The translations under genes and the position numbers were made by a program. Shown here piece by piece: positions 1 to 11,339 of a DNA stretch of 64,000 bases. The stretch comes from Thalassia testudinum (Eukaryota; Streptophyta; Magnoliopsida; Alismatales; Hydrocharitaceae): NCBI GenBank assembly GCA_037157565.1, contig JAZHRO010000022.1, forward strand, positions 186,001 to 250,000. The letters run 5' to 3'. Under the pieces are notes generated by a model. That model saw only the letters and a program-made list of their open reading frames with translations, ran no database searches and was not told the DNA's origin. Numbering within the stretch: position 1 is the stretch's first letter; the number at the start of each line of letters is the position of its first letter.

Positions 1-1298
1 CCTATTTTCTAGGCCAACATTGCTTTGCTCATTTTTAGGGCCTATTTCTGTAATTCTTGAACCTGATTTGCAGGTTCTTTGGCAATTCAGCCCAGCTCTG
101 ACTCGGGTAATATCCTTCTATGCAATGAGGACATTTCAGAATTTAGGCATGGGGGGGTGTACTTGGGGATATACATAGCATAGTGCATTCATTGCATACA
201 TTTGCATAAAAAAAAAAAAAAAGTTTTGAGCTTAACTGGCTAAGTCCTGCATTCTTAAGCAAATCAAAACTCTAAGGTAGACTAAATTAATTATAGGGTC
301 AAACTTTAGAAGCTAAATGAGCTGCTAGCGTTAGACCTTTAGGGTCCTTTCTGGACTTAAAAACTTAAGTAGGAGTTAAGTTACGGACCATTCCTCAAGA
401 GGTTGAGGAAGGGAAGCTAGGGTTTGAGTTAAAAGGTGGGGTAGTACCTGGAGTCTTATTCTACCTTTTGGTTTACGGGTCTTTGTAACCCGAGCATCCA
501 AATTTCACACACTTGGTCTGGTAATTAACTTAATTTCTGTCTTTCTGAAAAGAGATTTGGTTCTCTTAGTCTTAACTTAGGAGAGGATTGAAAACACATT
601 TTGATTGGAAGAGTTCCCGCTGCAGGAGAGGGGAGTATATACTCACCTTGAGGATGCGATGATAACATATTACCTCCTCGGCACTTGTCTCTTAGGATAT
701 CCATCCTACTGGGGGCATGTAAGCGCATTGTGCGGTTCAGGTACCATGGGCGGCCCTATTTCGAAGTGCCGATTGCCATAGGCCTGAATTCGCTTAAGAA
801 ATCCATGGGCAATACTATCTCGAAGTGTCGATTGCCAGGAGTTCTTGGCATCATTATGGGCGGTGCAATCTCGAAGCATCGAAAGCCAGGCACCCTTCGA
901 GGTATGGTAATGGGGACAATGAATCCGGCACAGACCGTGTTGATAGCTGATCTGAGGTTAGACTTAGAAGAATCAAACAAACAGAAAAATATATATATAT
1001 ATACAGAAAAAAAAATTTCCTTTAACTCAAATAACTCAGACCAATGCACAGGCACGGATGCTTTAATCTCAGGGATCAATAAACTTTAGGGTAGAGTCAG
1101 AAATCAGGGAAAGTTGTGCCTGCAACTCGTCTTTAGTCGACCTAGTCAGTAACTTAGCAACTACTTAGGAACCTTGGGTCTAGAGTCTGAACTTAATATG
1201 CTTCTGAAGGAAGACTAAGTGAGTTGACTAGTCTACTTGGAGTGCTAGATTTTGCTTAATTTTGCTAGGGACTAGCAAAAACTAGGCATGTGGGTATT
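1..1298 (+). mobile_element. 3' noncoding part of a Ty3/gypsy (Athila/Tat-like) element
   Basis: No protein domain is visible. The stretch matches, block by block, the noncoding region downstream of integrase in the gypsy element at 4564-6141. Both have a box reading AATGAGGAC followed by a G-run (124-157 here), a Leu-rich AT block, and a three-unit tandem array (744-910). Both end in a motif with GACTAGCAAAA and a G-rich tract just before an LTR. I infer the 3' end of an element whose coding part lies left of the window. Reading frames at 685-1089 and 756-1079 run across the tandem array and look accidental. Confidence 0.7.
744..910 (+). repeat. Three-unit tandem array (about 52-59 bp) in gypsy 3' noncoding DNA
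   Basis: Units begin at about 744, 803 and 854. Each starts with CATGGGC or ATGGGCGG, continues with a TCTCGAAG core, and ends near GCCAGG. The same three-unit array with the same two spacings (59 and 51) occurs at 5547-5706 in the neighbouring element, so it belongs to the family and is not a local expansion. Confidence 0.75.
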
Positions 1299-3005
1299 TG
1301 ATTAGCCCATAGTTGTGGGCTATTTAAGTATTTAAGTGCCTAGACATTAGGTTAATTCTAATATTTATTTAGCATAAATTAGGATGTAAATAGATTAATT
1401 AATATTTCTAATTCAATTACATAATTCATGCATCTTATTCATATTTAAATGCATTTAGAATTAACTTAGAATTGCATTAGTTAACTAATTAGGTACATTG
1501 CATGCATTAATTTAGGTTAACATAAAAGTTGAGGATCTGTATATAAATAACCATAATATTTTAACATTATTTTCTTTATTCTTCTTGCAGGAACGGCTGG
1601 CTACCGCTCCAACGCCACCAGCTGCTGCAGTGAAGAACCCATTCAAGGAGGAGCGGATGTGTTGGATCTGGTCGGGCAGCTGATTTCAAATTTGTGTAGG
1701 CCACTACAAAAGGAGAGAGGATGCTGAGCGAGGTAGGCCTCCACCACCGACCCACCACTGTGCAGAGAGATCTCCTCTCTTCCATTCCACACCGCCGGCC
1801 TCAACCGTGGCGGCGAGTCTCCACCACCGTGGGCGTGTGGTTTGACAGGCCACACCGTCATCCGGAGCTCGTCCGCATTACCGTGAGCACCTTAGCGTGC
1901 ATCTCCCTCACCGTCGTCACCAACAACCACTACCGCAGCCACTCTGCAATCACCTTCTCAGTCAGTTAAGACGTCCGGGAAATTTCCCGGACGTCTGAAG
2001 CCACCCGCTCACCTTCCGCCTGCAACCTCATCACGACCACCCGCCTGCGCACCCCCACCTGCAGCCGCACTCGCACAACCACATCACCCAGTTCACCTCC
2101 AGCGCCATCTCCACGCTCTCCAGCCTACGCACCTACGCCATCTCCACGCCCTCCGGCTTGCGCACCCACGCCACCCACGCCGCAGCAGTCTTCCCTCTCA
2201 CCTCCAACCGCACCTGCAGAACCTTACCCGCTCACTCCCGCGCCCGCAGCACCTTCCCTGCATCGGCTGCAGTGCACGCCCACGCCAGCTGCAGCCATAC
2301 CTGCAAAACCTCACCGCTAGCGCCCTCCCGCCAGCAGTCCCGCGCGTGCCTCACTGCACACGCCCTCCTCCCGCGCCTGCAGCACCCGCTCTCACCGCCA
2401 ACAGAGCACTTTTGGCTGTAGTGCGCGCTCACGCCTCCAACCAGCACGCAGCAGTGCTCCGGCAGAACCGCCAACAGGCCGCGCGTGCTCTCGCACCCGC
2501 CTGCAACGCATGCCAACAACAGCTGCAGCACCGGCTGCAACTACCTCCGCCGGAGCTCGTCCGGCTTCCTCCGGCCGCCGTGCGACACGCCACCACCACC
2601 GCTTCGAAGCCCTCGGTCTAAGGAACATCCTCCGAGCTTCCCACGTCCGGCCGTCCACTCCTCGTCGCGCACGGCAAAGGGGAAAAAATTCCCTATTTTG
2701 CTACAGTAATCGGGCCATTAAAAATTACATTTTCTTCCATTGTTAATTTTTAATAATATTTTATTGATTCTGCATTGCGACAAATATCCTCTAGTTACTC
2801 AGAATTGCTATTTCAGCATTGTTTCTTACTTCAACCTTAATCTGAAGGCAATTTTGGCTTGATTCTTGTCCAAACTAACTACGAACAAACATTTTTAACT
2901 AGTGCGAATTTAAATACGTCATTTCCTCCCTGTGGATACGACCCACTCCTCTGCGAGTGGTTATTTCTTTTTAAATATTGATTAGTTGATTTTTCCACCA
3001 CATCA
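1299..3005 (+). mobile_element. 3' LTR of the first gypsy element
   Basis: The LTR begins TGATTAGCCC right after the G-rich polypurine motif at 1272-1298 and ends CACCACATCA, so it has TG...CA ends over 1707 bp. The last 80 bases hold a CTCCCTGTGGATACGACCC box of the kind found near the 3' end of many plant gypsy LTRs. Beyond 3005 the sequence changes at once to the RNase H region of another element, so this element appears to have inserted there. The 5' LTR is outside the window and the target duplication cannot be checked. An inverted GACGTCCGGG/CCCGGACGTC pair lies at 1971-1997. Reading frames at 2158-2658 are GC-rich LTR sequence with no recognisable domain. Confidence 0.75.
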
Positions 3006-3039
3006 AACTGCAAACGACTTTAAAGCGAACAATCGACTC

Positions 3040-4563
3040 GTCAGATCACACAGCTGTAGAGCATCTCCTTGCCAAGAAAGACGCGAAGCCTCGATTAATC
3101 CGATGGATCTTGCTGTTGCAAGAATTCAACCTCGAGATTCGCGACAAGGCAGGAAGACAGAACGTGGTAGCTGACCACTTGTCTCGCCTTCCTTCTGAGA
3201 TCATTAACCCTTCTGGACCCATCACGGAGCATTTTCCTGATGAGCACCTACTGATTATTAGTACTAGGCTTCCATGGTTTGCTGATATAGTAAACTACTT
3301 GGCATCTCATCAGATACCTTCTGATTGGCTGAAGGCTAAGAAAGACAAGTTGCGTTTTGATGCCAAGTACTACATTTGGGAAGACCCGTACCTTTTCCAC
3401 ATAGGTGCTGACCAAATCATCCGGCGATGTATCCCGGAGGGTGAAATCAATGATATTCTCTCCTTCTGCCATGACTAGGCATGCGGTGGCCACTTCTTTG
3501 GGCACAAAATCACATCTAAAATCCTCCAGTGTGGCTTTTACTGGCCCACTTTATTCAAGGGCGCATACAGTAACTGCAAGGCATGCATTCGTTGCCAAAC
3601 TTTAGGCAACATGAGCCATCGCGACATGATGCCTTTGTAGCCGACTCTCGTATGCGAGATCTTCGATATTTGGGGGATTGATTTTATGGGCCCATTCCCT
3701 GTTTCGGACAACTTCGAATACATTCTGCTTGCTGTAGACTACTTGTCCAAATGGATCGAAGCCATTCAGACCCAAACCTGTGATCATAAAATCGTTATCA
3801 AATTCATTTATCAGAATATCTCTCATGGTTCGGGATTCCTCGTGCAATCATCTCTGACGGAGGGACTCATTTCACCAATGCTCAGTTCAGGTCACTGATG
3901 ACCAAATATGGGGTGTCTCACCGAATCTCCACTCCTTACCACCCACAAACTAATGGTCTAACTGAGCTATCTAATCGGGAGATCAAGAAAATCCTACAGG
4001 GCACGGTTCTGCCTGATAGGAAGGATTGGTCGTCCTGACTTCCAGAAGCTTTGTGGGCTTATAGGACAGCTCACAAGACCCAATTAGGCATGTCTCCTTT
4101 TAAACTAGTGTATGAGAAGGCGTGTCACCTTCTCGTCGAACTGGAGCACAAAGCCTATTAGGCAGTACGGAGCTGTAATTTAGATCTTTCTAAGGTTGGA
4201 ACCCACAGAAAGCTTCAGATAAGCGAGATCGATAAATTACGCCTTGATGAGTACAAGAACTCGCGAATCTACAAAGAGTGGGTTAAAGCCTTCCATGACA
4301 AGCACATATCTAGAAAGATCTTTCATCCTGGTCAGAAGGTCCTACTCTTTGATGCCCGACTCAAACTCTTCCCTAGGAAATTGCGATCCAAGTGGGTCGG
4401 ACCATATCTTGTTCGACAGGTTTTTGGAAATGGAGCCGTCGAAATCAGTCCTCTCAGCCACGATTCTGAACCTTTCATCGTGAATGGTCAGAGACTCAAA
4501 CCGTTCATCGATGTAGCCTCTACAAATTTGGCTGAGTCATCATTTATCCTTCATTCTCCCTGA
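3040..4563 (+). pseudogene. Ty3/gypsy pol remnant: RNase H end and integrase
   Basis: Translation gives the RNase H end (DHTAVEHLLAKKDAKPRLIRW), then LLQEFNLEIRDKAG and VVADHLSRLP. These are the usual link from RNase H to integrase in plant gypsy elements. The integrase zinc-binding part follows: CHD, GGHF, then CKACIRCQ near 3580-3600. The catalytic core has [10 protein letters not shown] (first Asp), ISDGGTHF (second Asp, near 3855) and LSNREIKKIL (Glu). The C-terminal part ends with KWVGPYLV and a stop at 4561. In-frame stops near 3476, 3638, 4036 and 4159 and a frameshift near 3830 make it non-functional. Reverse transcriptase and everything upstream are missing, cut off at the junction with the LTR ending at 3005. 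The domain order fits gypsy elements of the Athila/Tat type; the lineage is an inference. Confidence 0.9.
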
Positions 4564-6141
4564 GCATATTACGCCCAGCCGATGGCGTAAAACTCAGCGT
4601 TCAATGGGAGGCAGCCCGTCATTCTTTTTGAAAAAATCCGAAACCTTTTCCGACACCTCTTCTCACTTAAGGTTCATCTTTTAGGATAGTCGACTCCACC
4701 TTAGGTGCTTGCATCTGAGATTAGAAATCGTCCGCAATAGTCACCCCGACCCATCCACTCACCAAAACACCTGTCCTAATGCATGAACTAAGTCAAATAA
4801 AAACCCTCCCAATTTACAATGAGGACAATGCAAATCTTAGGCATGGGGGGTATGAAAGTGCAAAACTCATAAGAAAAGGTTTTAAACAAAAAAAATTCAC
4901 ATATGCTAAAAAAACCATAAAAATTTAAAAAAAATTGAAAAAGAAGAATAAAATTAGAGGAGGGAAGAAATTCTTGTGGAAGGAGGAGGAGAAAAAGAAC
5001 AAAATGAAAAAAGAGCACAAAATGAAAGAAAGAGAGATAGTCATTAGCACGAAATTAAGGAATTAACCTAAGTTCTAGACCACATTAAGAAAAAGAAAAA
5101 GGAAAGTGTATAATAAGATTAGTAAGAATGCAAACCTTAGGCATTCTTGGATAGACTCTTAGTACCCATTAAAATCTAGATATTCCTCAAGAAGTTGAGG
5201 AGAATGAAAAGCTTAAGTATTAGGTCCAAGTCTTAGGGAATATTCGACCTCATTAACTGACCTTTGATTTACGAGACTCAATAACCTAAGCACCCAAAGT
5301 CACACATACAGTCTGGTTCAATAAGCATAAGTATCAAAATCATGCAGAAGCATTTCAAAAATTCTGAAAATGTCACTAGAGTAGGAGCGGCCGATCAACA
5401 CAAGTTGATTTGGACGAGTTCCCAGCGTGGAGAGGTGGAAAATTCCTCTCGAAGATGCGTAACAAAATATCATCTCCTCGGTGCTTATCTCTTAGGATAT
5501 TTACATATCTTACTAGGGGCATGTAAGCACTCTGCTGGTTCAGATTCCATGGATGGCATTATCACGAAGTGTTAATTGCCAGGGTCTGAATTCAGCCACG
5601 GAACACCATGGACGGGATTATCTCAAAATCTCGAAAGCCAGGGTTCTGGGGGTTACCATGGGCGGTGCTATCTCGAAGCATCGGCTGCTAGGGACCCTTG
5701 AGGATTGATGATGAGAACAAGGAATACGATATAGATCGTGTTGAGAAGCCAATCTTAAGCTAGAATTAAAAAGAAAAAGAGAGAAAAAACTCTCCAAACA
5801 AATAAATCTTCTACCTCTCTCTCTGACAAAACGCACTGCGAGCTGAACCAAGGCTAAAAATATCTCAAGCACGGGTGCTTTAACCATGAAGTCCAATAAA
5901 CCTTAGGTTAGTTCCTATAGGCCTTAAAAACCTTTGCCAAAGATAGAGGCTAAAGCTAGACAGATCTGGATCTTGGTTGGCACTAGAAGTACCTTTTAGG
6001 CCTATGATTGGCATTTTAACCTAATCAAGGATACAAGAAGAAAAGCACTTATCAGAACTTGATAAGAAATTCATGATCTAGAACAAAGGTTAAAACCTTA
6101 AGGTTTTGCTAAGGGACTAGCAAAATCTAGGCATAAGGGTA
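4564..6141 (+). mobile_element. Long noncoding 3' region of the second gypsy element
   Basis: This is the stretch between the integrase stop and the 3' LTR. It contains an internal polypurine-like box (AATGAGGAC ... GGCATGGGGGG, 4818-4850), an A-rich block (4885-5035), the three-unit array at 5547-5706, and a terminal purine motif (CAAAATCTAGGCATAAGGG) abutting the LTR. No env-like protein is readable; open frames here are short and lack domains. Confidence 0.7.
5547..5706 (+). repeat. Three-unit tandem array, second copy
   Basis: Units start at 5547, 5606 and 5657 with CCATGGGCGG-like sequence. Unit lengths and order match the array at 744-910, showing that the array is an inherited part of this retrotransposon family. 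Confidence 0.75.
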
Positions 6142-8926
6142 TGATGAGAGCCTCATCATGAACCCTAACTAGCACAATTTGATCTAAATAAGTGTGCAAA
6201 AGCTCCTACAAAACCTAAGGAAAAGTCTAACTCAGAGAATTCCAAACTTAAGAATAAAATAATTCATAAGGGGTAAAACTGTAATTTTACCAATGCAGTG
6301 CACAAACAGGGTGTCTAAGGGTCTAAACACAGGTCAAATGAGCTTAATAAGAAAGGAAGTGGGATGATCTGATCTAAAAAGGGTCATAACAACTTCTAGG
6401 AATTAAATGATATTCTGTAACCCTAAAAACAAATCTGCTTCAATTCACAACGTTCCTGGCAAGATAAAAGTCAAATAAACCCTCTAAAAATCATGGAAAA
6501 ACATCCTCTAGGGTTTAGAACCTTCAATTTGGCCAGTAGAACTTGTTTTGACCTAAATTAAGAACCATACCCAATTTTTGACCTAACTTGGGTTTTTATG
6601 CAAATTGACTAGTCAAACGTGGTCAAACCTAAAATTAAATTACACCATTGAATTTCTTAGGTCTAAATTAGGTTGGTACAAAAATTTGGGCCTAAGAGAA
6701 GAGCATTTTGACCGACTTTACAAATTGGTCCTCTTGAATTACTTTTTGACCCTTATCTTTTTGAACCTTTGCAGTTAGCCCCCTATCTTTTCTTTCATCC
6801 TTTGCAGAACGGCCCCTCTGCCACCCCACGCAGGCGCCCATACCTCCGGCGACTTTGCGCAAAGGATGGCGCCACGCAGGGTATGGGGACGCTCTCCAGA
6901 ATGAAAGGGGGGTTTCCTGCGCCGTTGTCTTTTGCAGGGACCCTCCCCTTTGCCCTGCAGCTGCCCATGCCTCCTGTGCAAACGCACGAAAGGCATGGGT
7001 CTGCTTTCCGGCCATTCTCCGGCGAGCTCCCCACGTCACCTCCTCGAGATCCTCTCCTCGCCAACACCTTTATAAGAAGCAACAGAGCCATCCATTTCTA
7101 GCAAGCTCGTTTTAGCCGAAGAACACCCCCACACTTCGTCTCCTCTCACTCCGATCAGACAGCCCGATGCTTCCAGCGACCTTCCTCCTCCTCTTTGTTG
7201 CTCTGCTGCCACACCTGCAGTAGAGTCTACTCGTCCTCATCTTCCCATGCCAGGCCGCACCAGCTGGTGTCTCCAGATCCTCTCCTCGTCGCCGTTACTC
7301 CCCTTCTGGGCACCTTCGTCCCCAGCGCCGGTAGGCACGCGTCGGGCACCTTCTCTCTCCCTCTTCGCCAATTAAGTAGGTAAGAACCTTCCCCTTTCTC
7401 TCAATGTTATTTCCCCCCTCTCAATTTGCTATTTCCACCCACCGACCACCACTGTCCATCACCACCTTCTCCATCTCCGGCCGCCCTCCGGCGAGGCGTT
7501 TCCGCCGCCTCACACCTCCATCCGCCTCGCCAAGCACCACGACACCTCGTTGACACCAAATCCACCCTCCATTCACCACCCTGCAGCCCCAGACCACCCC
7601 TCGAACACACCCACCAGCACCTCTGCAAAGTGCCCTAGGCATACGGCCACAGGCACTTTCACGTCACGCCGACCCCCGCACCGCCTTCGCCGTACTCCGG
7701 CAAAGCTCCCTAAGCTTTTTGACATGGCCGTGAGGCCGTTTTAGTGTTTTCAGGTCTCGCCCCACTCGCCGCCATTGACAAACAGCAGGAGCTGCTTGGT
7801 GAGCAGCTCTAAGCCTCTTCAACTCCAAGTCTGTAGCCGAGAGTGCGCGGAAGGTATTCGCGCACGCTCTCGAGACCTCAATTGGGGTCGCAGGCTTCTG
7901 CCACTGCCCCAATTGAACGAACCTTCTTGCTTGCAGGTGCGCGGAACGAAGGTGGGACTTTAGTCTCACCTCGGAAGTGTGTGGGCGCACGCCCACACAT
8001 AAATTGAAAAAGTGTTATACGCTGGTTGCCTCCGATAACACTGGGGTGAGGTCCCTCACCTATCCACCGGGTCTCATCCGCGTCAATCCCACGCGGACCT
8101 GACCCGACCCGACAACCCCCACTCCTGAGCACTCCTCACACACCACCTACGCCGGTGCACCTGGACCCGGGCACGCGACCTGACCCGATTACCCGGCTCT
8201 AGGAGAGCATACCAAAGAGAGATTCAAAGAGAGAGAGACGCGGGAAAGGGGTAGGGTAGGTTTTGCACTGAGCTTGTGTGTGTGCGTAGGGAACAGGTGA
8301 GGAAGAGTAGCGGCTGGGACTTAGCCGCAGAGAAGAAGGAAGGAAGGAGAGGAGCAGAGGAAGCCAGAGAAGCCAAAGGGAAGAAAAGAAGAAGGAGAGG
8401 CTAATCAGATAAGGCGTCTGATTTCTGAATCAGACGTTGGAGAGAAAGGAAGGAGCAGAGCAGAAGAGAATAGAGGACGGGCCAGGGAAAAAGAAAGAGA
8501 AAAGAGAAGGAGGAAGCCTCTGCAGCAAAAAGAAGAAGAGAAGAAAAAGAAAAGAAGAAAGAAGGAGGACGGAACTGCTGAACAAAGAAGAAGGAGAAGA
8601 AGAGCTGAAGAAGAAGGACCAGAGCAGAGAAAGAAATAAGAAAGAAGAAGAGGCAGTAGTAGAGAAAAGAAAGAGAAAAGAAGAATCGCAGTAAAGAAAA
8701 GAAGAAGAGAGAAGAAGAAGAAGCCAAGAGAAAGAAGAAAAGGAAAAGAGGAGAAGAAGAAAAGGAGTTTTCTTTTGCTCATTCTCTCATAATTTTTTGT
8801 AAAATAATATATTGTGAATTCATATGCTTCTGGAATCATAGTTTGTTCCCTGAGTTCGACTTCGGAAAATTTTTAATTTTGAATAATAAATTGTAAACTA
8901 GTGATAGCTTTTTGCGATATACTACA
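6142..8926 (+). mobile_element. 3' LTR of the second gypsy element
   Basis: The LTR starts TGATGAGAGCC just after the purine motif and ends GATATACTACA (TG...CA, 2785 bp). It is homologous over its whole length to the LTR at 57229-59981 and, reversed, to those at 50493-53082 and 59982-62626. Shared blocks are the start (TGATG..AACCCTAACTAGC), the ACCATTGAATTYCTTAGG block, a TATA-like TTTATAAG at about 7069, a strongly purine-biased block (8320-8760) and a terminal TTCGACTTCGG box. Frames at 8401-8839 only reflect the GA-rich strand bias. The base after 8926 begins unrelated DNA. Confidence 0.8.
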
Positions 8927-9873
8927 ACGTCTAGGACTTTAAAATTACGCGACGAAACCCTAGCCCAAGGTAGGATAACTTATCCCTTGTCCACCTAAAA
9001 AGAAAACATGTACATCCCATATTAACCAAATAGTACCTTAGAGGAGTTTTGGCACGCACAAGAAGAAGGCACATGAAGTTGAATGGAATTTTAAATCCAA
9101 TTCGTCAAATTTCACGAGAGATCTAAATGAACATTTTGTAAATAAAATGCATTTTCTATGGGATATTAGTATAAATTAGTTTTTAACTTGTGCCTTGGTA
9201 CAGAAGTATAAAAGTCAATCATATGAAAGTCTAACATAATTTTCAACCGATACATCTTCATTTTCAATCAATAAAAATCCAGTAAACTGCATGTTACAAA
9301 ATACATTGTCTGATATATCTTAAATTTTGATAGGTGAAAAATCAAAAACATCGATTGAAAATTAATATACTCCAAGCATTGCAAAATACTTTATCCGATG
9401 TATTTTGATTTTCAATTAGTATCTTAAATTAGATTTATACTACATAATTTTATATATGTATTATTTTATAATTCGTAGAAATATAATCAATATTGGTCTT
9501 TAATGAAAGAGCATAAGAGGAAGAGATCGATGGCGAAGATGAAATTTGAAACGAACGTATACAGTAAATAATGTGTAAGAAAAATAAAATCAAAGAAAAA
9601 AAATGAGATGAGAGAGAGAAGTAGAGAGAGAACAAAAAATTAATAAAAAATGCTTAGAGGAGCTACATGCCATAAAAAATCAAAGAAAAAAATAAGTCAA
9701 AATGTAGAGAACCGTACAACGTAATGCAGAATATAATATAAGGTGATATGAACATGATTCTCACTTAATAAATGATATTTAATATAAAAAAATGAAAGAA
9801 CATAAGATTTGTCGTGTAATGAATTCCACTATATTGAAAAAAATTATCACACCACTTTGAACTGAAATGTACA

Positions 9874-10021
9874 AGTGATAAATCATGTTTACACCAGTGA
9901 TAAATAACTTTATATCAGTGATAAATCACTTTACATCGATGGTAAATTGTTCAGGTGATTTTATACCGATGCAAAATCACCTAAACAATTTATCAGTGCA
10001 AAATCACCTGAACAATTTATC
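9874..10021. repeat. AGTGATAAAT tandem units followed by a 20-bp inverted repeat
   Basis: Units beginning AGTGATAAAT start at 9874, 9896, 9919 and about 9940, a period of 21-23 bp. Immediately after, bases 9945-9964 are perfectly inverted at 10002-10021, and a copy of the second arm with one mismatch lies at 9975-9994. The RNA or DNA could fold into a stem of 20 pairs with a 37-nt loop. Confidence 0.8.
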
Positions 10022-10404
10022 ACCAATCGATGCAAAATTATTTTACACCGGTGATAAAAGACTTACAATCAACCCAAATCAAAATGGGTACCACATTTCT
10101 TGTACCACGCAATGTGGTCAACAGGCAAGAGGGAAAGAATGATAAAGCCATCGAAGTTATGATTGGTAAGTGATATAAGTCACTTAACTTATATTTCTTT
10201 ACCATTTAACACATCTCTCATTTGTTTCAAGTTAAAAGAATTTAACTTGACATAAATTTATTTTATTTTTTTAATGTAATAATGTCAAAATCTATTTATT
10301 ACATCATTTTATTTAACTTTTTCTTATTCATCAACGTATTTTCCAGGTCAAATACTACCGAAGGAGAATGCAGAGGGAACGTCAACGTTAGGAGTGACAC
10401 CTCT

Positions 10405-10438
10405 TTGTACACTGAAGTGGATCCACTTTAGTGTACAA
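10405..10438. repeat. 34-bp near-perfect palindrome
   Basis: The arms TTGTACACTGAAGTGG and CCACTTTAGTGTACAA meet at a central GGATCC with a single mismatch. It stands alone in otherwise unremarkable DNA. Confidence 0.8.
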
Positions 10439-11339
10439 AATATTGTTGATGTAGCAGCATCTCTTGCGGTACTGTGGTCCAGGCATTTAATTACGTTTAA
10501 TTTTCTTATCTTCGATCCACGTCGAATTTCTGATGATAAGAAATCCCATTGCTCAAATCGCCGTAATATTCACAATCCGCAGTACAAACAAAAAATTTCT
10601 TGGCCACATCTTGCAAACTGTAGCCTATAGTTAATTATATTTAAGTAGACAAAGAAATCTTACTAAATTAAAGGTTTAACTGCAAGAACACCATCAAGAA
10701 GATTAAGTTTGTACGGAAACTTGTGAACCAGTATCTTTATTACAGACGAAAGGGCTCGTTGGGCCACATCTGCCTAAGTGACTCTGCCCACCAAGTCGGC
10801 TTTACCAGATGTACCCGAAGCAATTGAGTGCCAACTTTACAACACTAGAGTAACGATTGGAGTCCAATCTCGATCCCAATTGCTTCTTTGAATCCTATTT
10901 ATGTGATATGAACACAATGAACCAAAATGGTAAGTGTACTCCTGAATTTGAAGGGTTAGTTTATTTGGGGATTAACTTTCTTTTTTTGATGCAGTTAACC
11001 ATTGTTTACTTAAGGAGTTAATCCACGTATTCTTGACACATGTTTTGAGGGATTAACACATATTTTGTTAACATTAATTTTAAGGAGTGTTAGCAAAAAT
11101 AGGTGTTAATTTTGTAACTCTTTTATGCTTAAACTCAGTTTCTTCAAAAATTATTGTTAACATCAATTTAAGTAAATACTATAAAAATTAACACCATAAC
11201 TTAACACAAGTTCAAATAACAGAAATAAATATTAACATTAATTTTATATTTCTTGACATCAATTTTTTAACCCTAAGATAAATGAAATGACCCTTTTTGA
11301 GGATTGTTCGGAGCTTTTTCGGAAAGTTAAGGGCGTGAG

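Larger units (their letters stand above)
8927..11339. other. AT-rich intergenic DNA, no gene recognised
   Basis: No reading frame with a recognisable domain is present on either strand. The stretch holds the short direct and inverted repeats described separately (9874-10021 and 10405-10438) and, at 10990-11280, repeated TTAACAT/TTAACAC words. I looked for further CslA exons on the minus strand here and found none. Confidence 0.5.

Noticed and set aside
8401..8839. Long Phe/Leu/Ser or Lys/Glu/Arg-rich frames as membrane or coiled-coil proteins
   Set aside because: They follow from a purine-rich strand in the LTR and recur, frame-broken, in the sister LTR at 59300-59650.
10640..10900. Missing CslA exon 3 on the minus strand
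   Set aside because: Translation shows none of the family motifs expected after DDSTD.
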